Source: Pseudomonadota bacterium | GTDB taxonomy: Bacteria; Myxococcota_A; UBA796; GCA-2862545 | Assembly (NCBI GenBank): GCA_023954855.1 | Contig: JAGSGY010000001.1 | Span: 1 to 64,000 of the forward strand | Length of the DNA stretch: 64,000 nt | Reading direction: 5' to 3' | Shown here: positions 63,041 through 64,000 of the stretch, piece after piece | Numbering within the stretch: the stretch's first letter is position 1 | How the letters are laid out: the number at the start of each line of letters is the position of its first letter | Translations under genes and position numbers: made by a program | The notes under the pieces: generated by a model | Told to the model about the DNA's origin: nothing | What the model saw: the letters and a program-made list of their open reading frames with translations, nothing else | Database searches by the model: none

Positions 63041-64000
63041 GCTTGCTTCTCGCCATCCTGCTGGGTGCAGCCTCCGCCGAGGACGTGCGGATCGGCATCT
63101 TCGTCGGAAACGACGATGGCGGCGCAAGCCAGAAGCCACTGATCTTCGCGACTTCCGACGCCGAGAAGATGCGCGACCTCTTTGTGCAGCATGGCCAGAT
63201 CGCCGAGAAGAACGCCCTACTCCTCACTGACGAGCCGACTCGCAATGTCGAGAGCGCGTTCGTCATCGCGGGCCAGCGCCTTGCAGAGGCCGAAGCGCGA
63301 GGGGCACACACGACGCTGATCTTCTACTACTCGGGCCACGGCGACGACCACGGCTTGAAGCTCGGCAACAGCACTCTGGAACACGAGGCGCTGCGCGGCT
63401 GGCTCGAGTCCTCTGGCGCAGATGTCCGAGTGGCCTTCCTCGACGCCTGCCAGTCCGGGGGGGCCGTCCGTGAAAAGGGCGGAACCCGAGGGCCGAGCTA
63501 CGCATTCGCGGTGGATGCCTCGAGAATCGAGGGGACGGCCTTTGTGACGTCCTCGGCGGCGACCGAGTTCTCGCAAGAGTCCGACGAGATCGGCGGCGGC
63601 TTCTTCACTCATTACCTGCACGGCGCGCTCGCGGGAGCCGCGGACGCCGATGGCGACGGCGATGTGACCCTCGCCGAGACCTACGCCTACGTTCACACCG
63701 AGACCGCCTTCGCCACGCGTGACGCCCCCGGCTCGCAGTCTCCAGTGGTGGACCTCGACCTCACCGGCGAAGGGTCGGTGCGCCTCACGAGGCTCGATGC
63801 CGAGAGCGCCTTCATCCGCTTCGGTGGAGGCATGGAAGGCACGTACGCGGTGTGGGATGAGACGCGCCGACGCTACGTCGCCGAGGTCGACGGTGCCCGC
63901 GCCTCAAAGCTGGCCGTGCGTCCCGGGACCTACTTCTTGCATCACCGCATGCCGGGCTGGGTGGACCAGGCCGAGCTCCAAGTCGGGCGTGGCGAGAGCG
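63037..64000 (+). CDS. Exported caspase-like (C14) peptidase, cut by the right window edge
   Basis: At least 321 residues, and the frame is open to the end of the window. A short signal peptide (MSLLLAILLGAASAED) is followed directly by a p20-like caspase domain. The catalytic dyad is complete: His101 in FYYSGHGDD and Cys138 in FLDACQSGG. A calcium-type loop DADGDGDVTLAE (203-214) fits the EF-hand pattern exactly. After about residue 230 comes a beta-rich domain of unknown type. The ATG overlaps the anti-sigma stop (ATGA). It would act in the periplasm on proteins with basic or acidic residues, the class preference of bacterial orthocaspases. Confidence 0.88.
   Translation, partial: MSLLLAILLGAASAEDVRIGIFVGNDDGGASQKPLIFATSDAEKMRDLFVQHGQIAEKNALLLTDEPTRNVESAFVIAGQRLAEAEARGAHTTLIFYYSGHGDDHGLKLGNSTLEHEALRGWLESSGADVRVAFLDACQSGGAVREKGGTRGPSYAFAVDASRIEGTAFVTSSAATEFSQESDEIGGGFFTHYLHGALAGAADADGDGDVTLAETYAYVHTETAFATRDAPGSQSPVVDLDLTGEGSVRLTRLDAESAFIRFGGGMEGTYAVWDETRRRYVAEVDGARASKLAVRPGTYFLHHRMPGWVDQAELQVGRGES

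Overview
This is a G+C-rich, densely packed stretch of a chromosome from a Gram-negative bacterium. It holds about 60 protein genes. I see no rRNA, tRNA, insertion sequence, phage gene or CRISPR array, and no gene-free stretch longer than 300 bases. The block lysS-lolC/E-lolD-bamA-skp-fabZ-lpxA shows an outer membrane with lipoprotein sorting and beta-barrel assembly. Three other things suggest a deltaproteobacterium of the Myxococcota type: many GTG/TTG starts with 1-8 base gene overlaps, eukaryote-like signalling parts (two PP2C phosphatases, a class III cyclase with an FHA-like tail, a caspase-like peptidase), and many small lipoproteins. That placement is inference; the sequence alone does not name the species.

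Left part (1-10.9 kb): topB, an M18 aminopeptidase, an OmpA-type lipoprotein, and then a tight six-gene set read on the + strand: TetR regulator, type III polyketide synthase, ICMT-family methyltransferase, acyl carrier protein, fatty-acyl-AMP ligase and FAD monooxygenase. This looks like a complete pathway for a methylated, hydroxylated phenolic lipid or alkylpyrone, with its own system for activating the fatty-acid starter. An M15-like peptidoglycan hydrolase ends exactly where the convergent PBP1B gene ends.

10.9-24 kb: PBP1B, transketolase, and an ECF sigma factor with a FecR/TPR membrane partner (- strand). Then come a TPP riboswitch and thiC (+), a cyclase with an FHA-like tail plus a DUF4919 protein (-), pdxJ (+), and sfsA with an RlmI-type rRNA methyltransferase (-). 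24-34 kb: an aspartoacylase-type deacylase, a TcdA/ThiF-type E1-like enzyme, an unknown membrane protein with a possible 44-residue leader gene, a redox cassette (GMC oxidoreductase with a small helical partner, small exported protein, tetraheme cytochrome c), an M23 endopeptidase, a DUF985 cupin and a PaaZ-type aldehyde dehydrogenase.

34-42 kb: the envelope biogenesis operon. It lacks lpxD, and its LpxA has Cys where the catalytic His should be. 42-52.6 kb: two exported proteins with the squalene-cyclase/prenyltransferase fold (one Sec, one Tat lipoprotein), then an operon of an EF-G-like GTPase, phoH, a 7TM-HD phosphohydrolase, ybeY, prfB (with the classic +1 programmed frameshift) and an unknown gene. 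52.6-61.6 kb: two membrane-anchored PP2C phosphatases, two small membrane proteins, a lipoprotein, recO, mgtE, a RodZ-like protein, MTA phosphorylase and rlmN.

Right edge (61.7-64 kb): an ECF sigma factor, a single-pass anti-sigma-like protein with a DUF4384-like outer domain, and an exported caspase-like peptidase (cut by the window end), all coupled by 4-base overlaps. This is the best candidate here for an undescribed signalling system.
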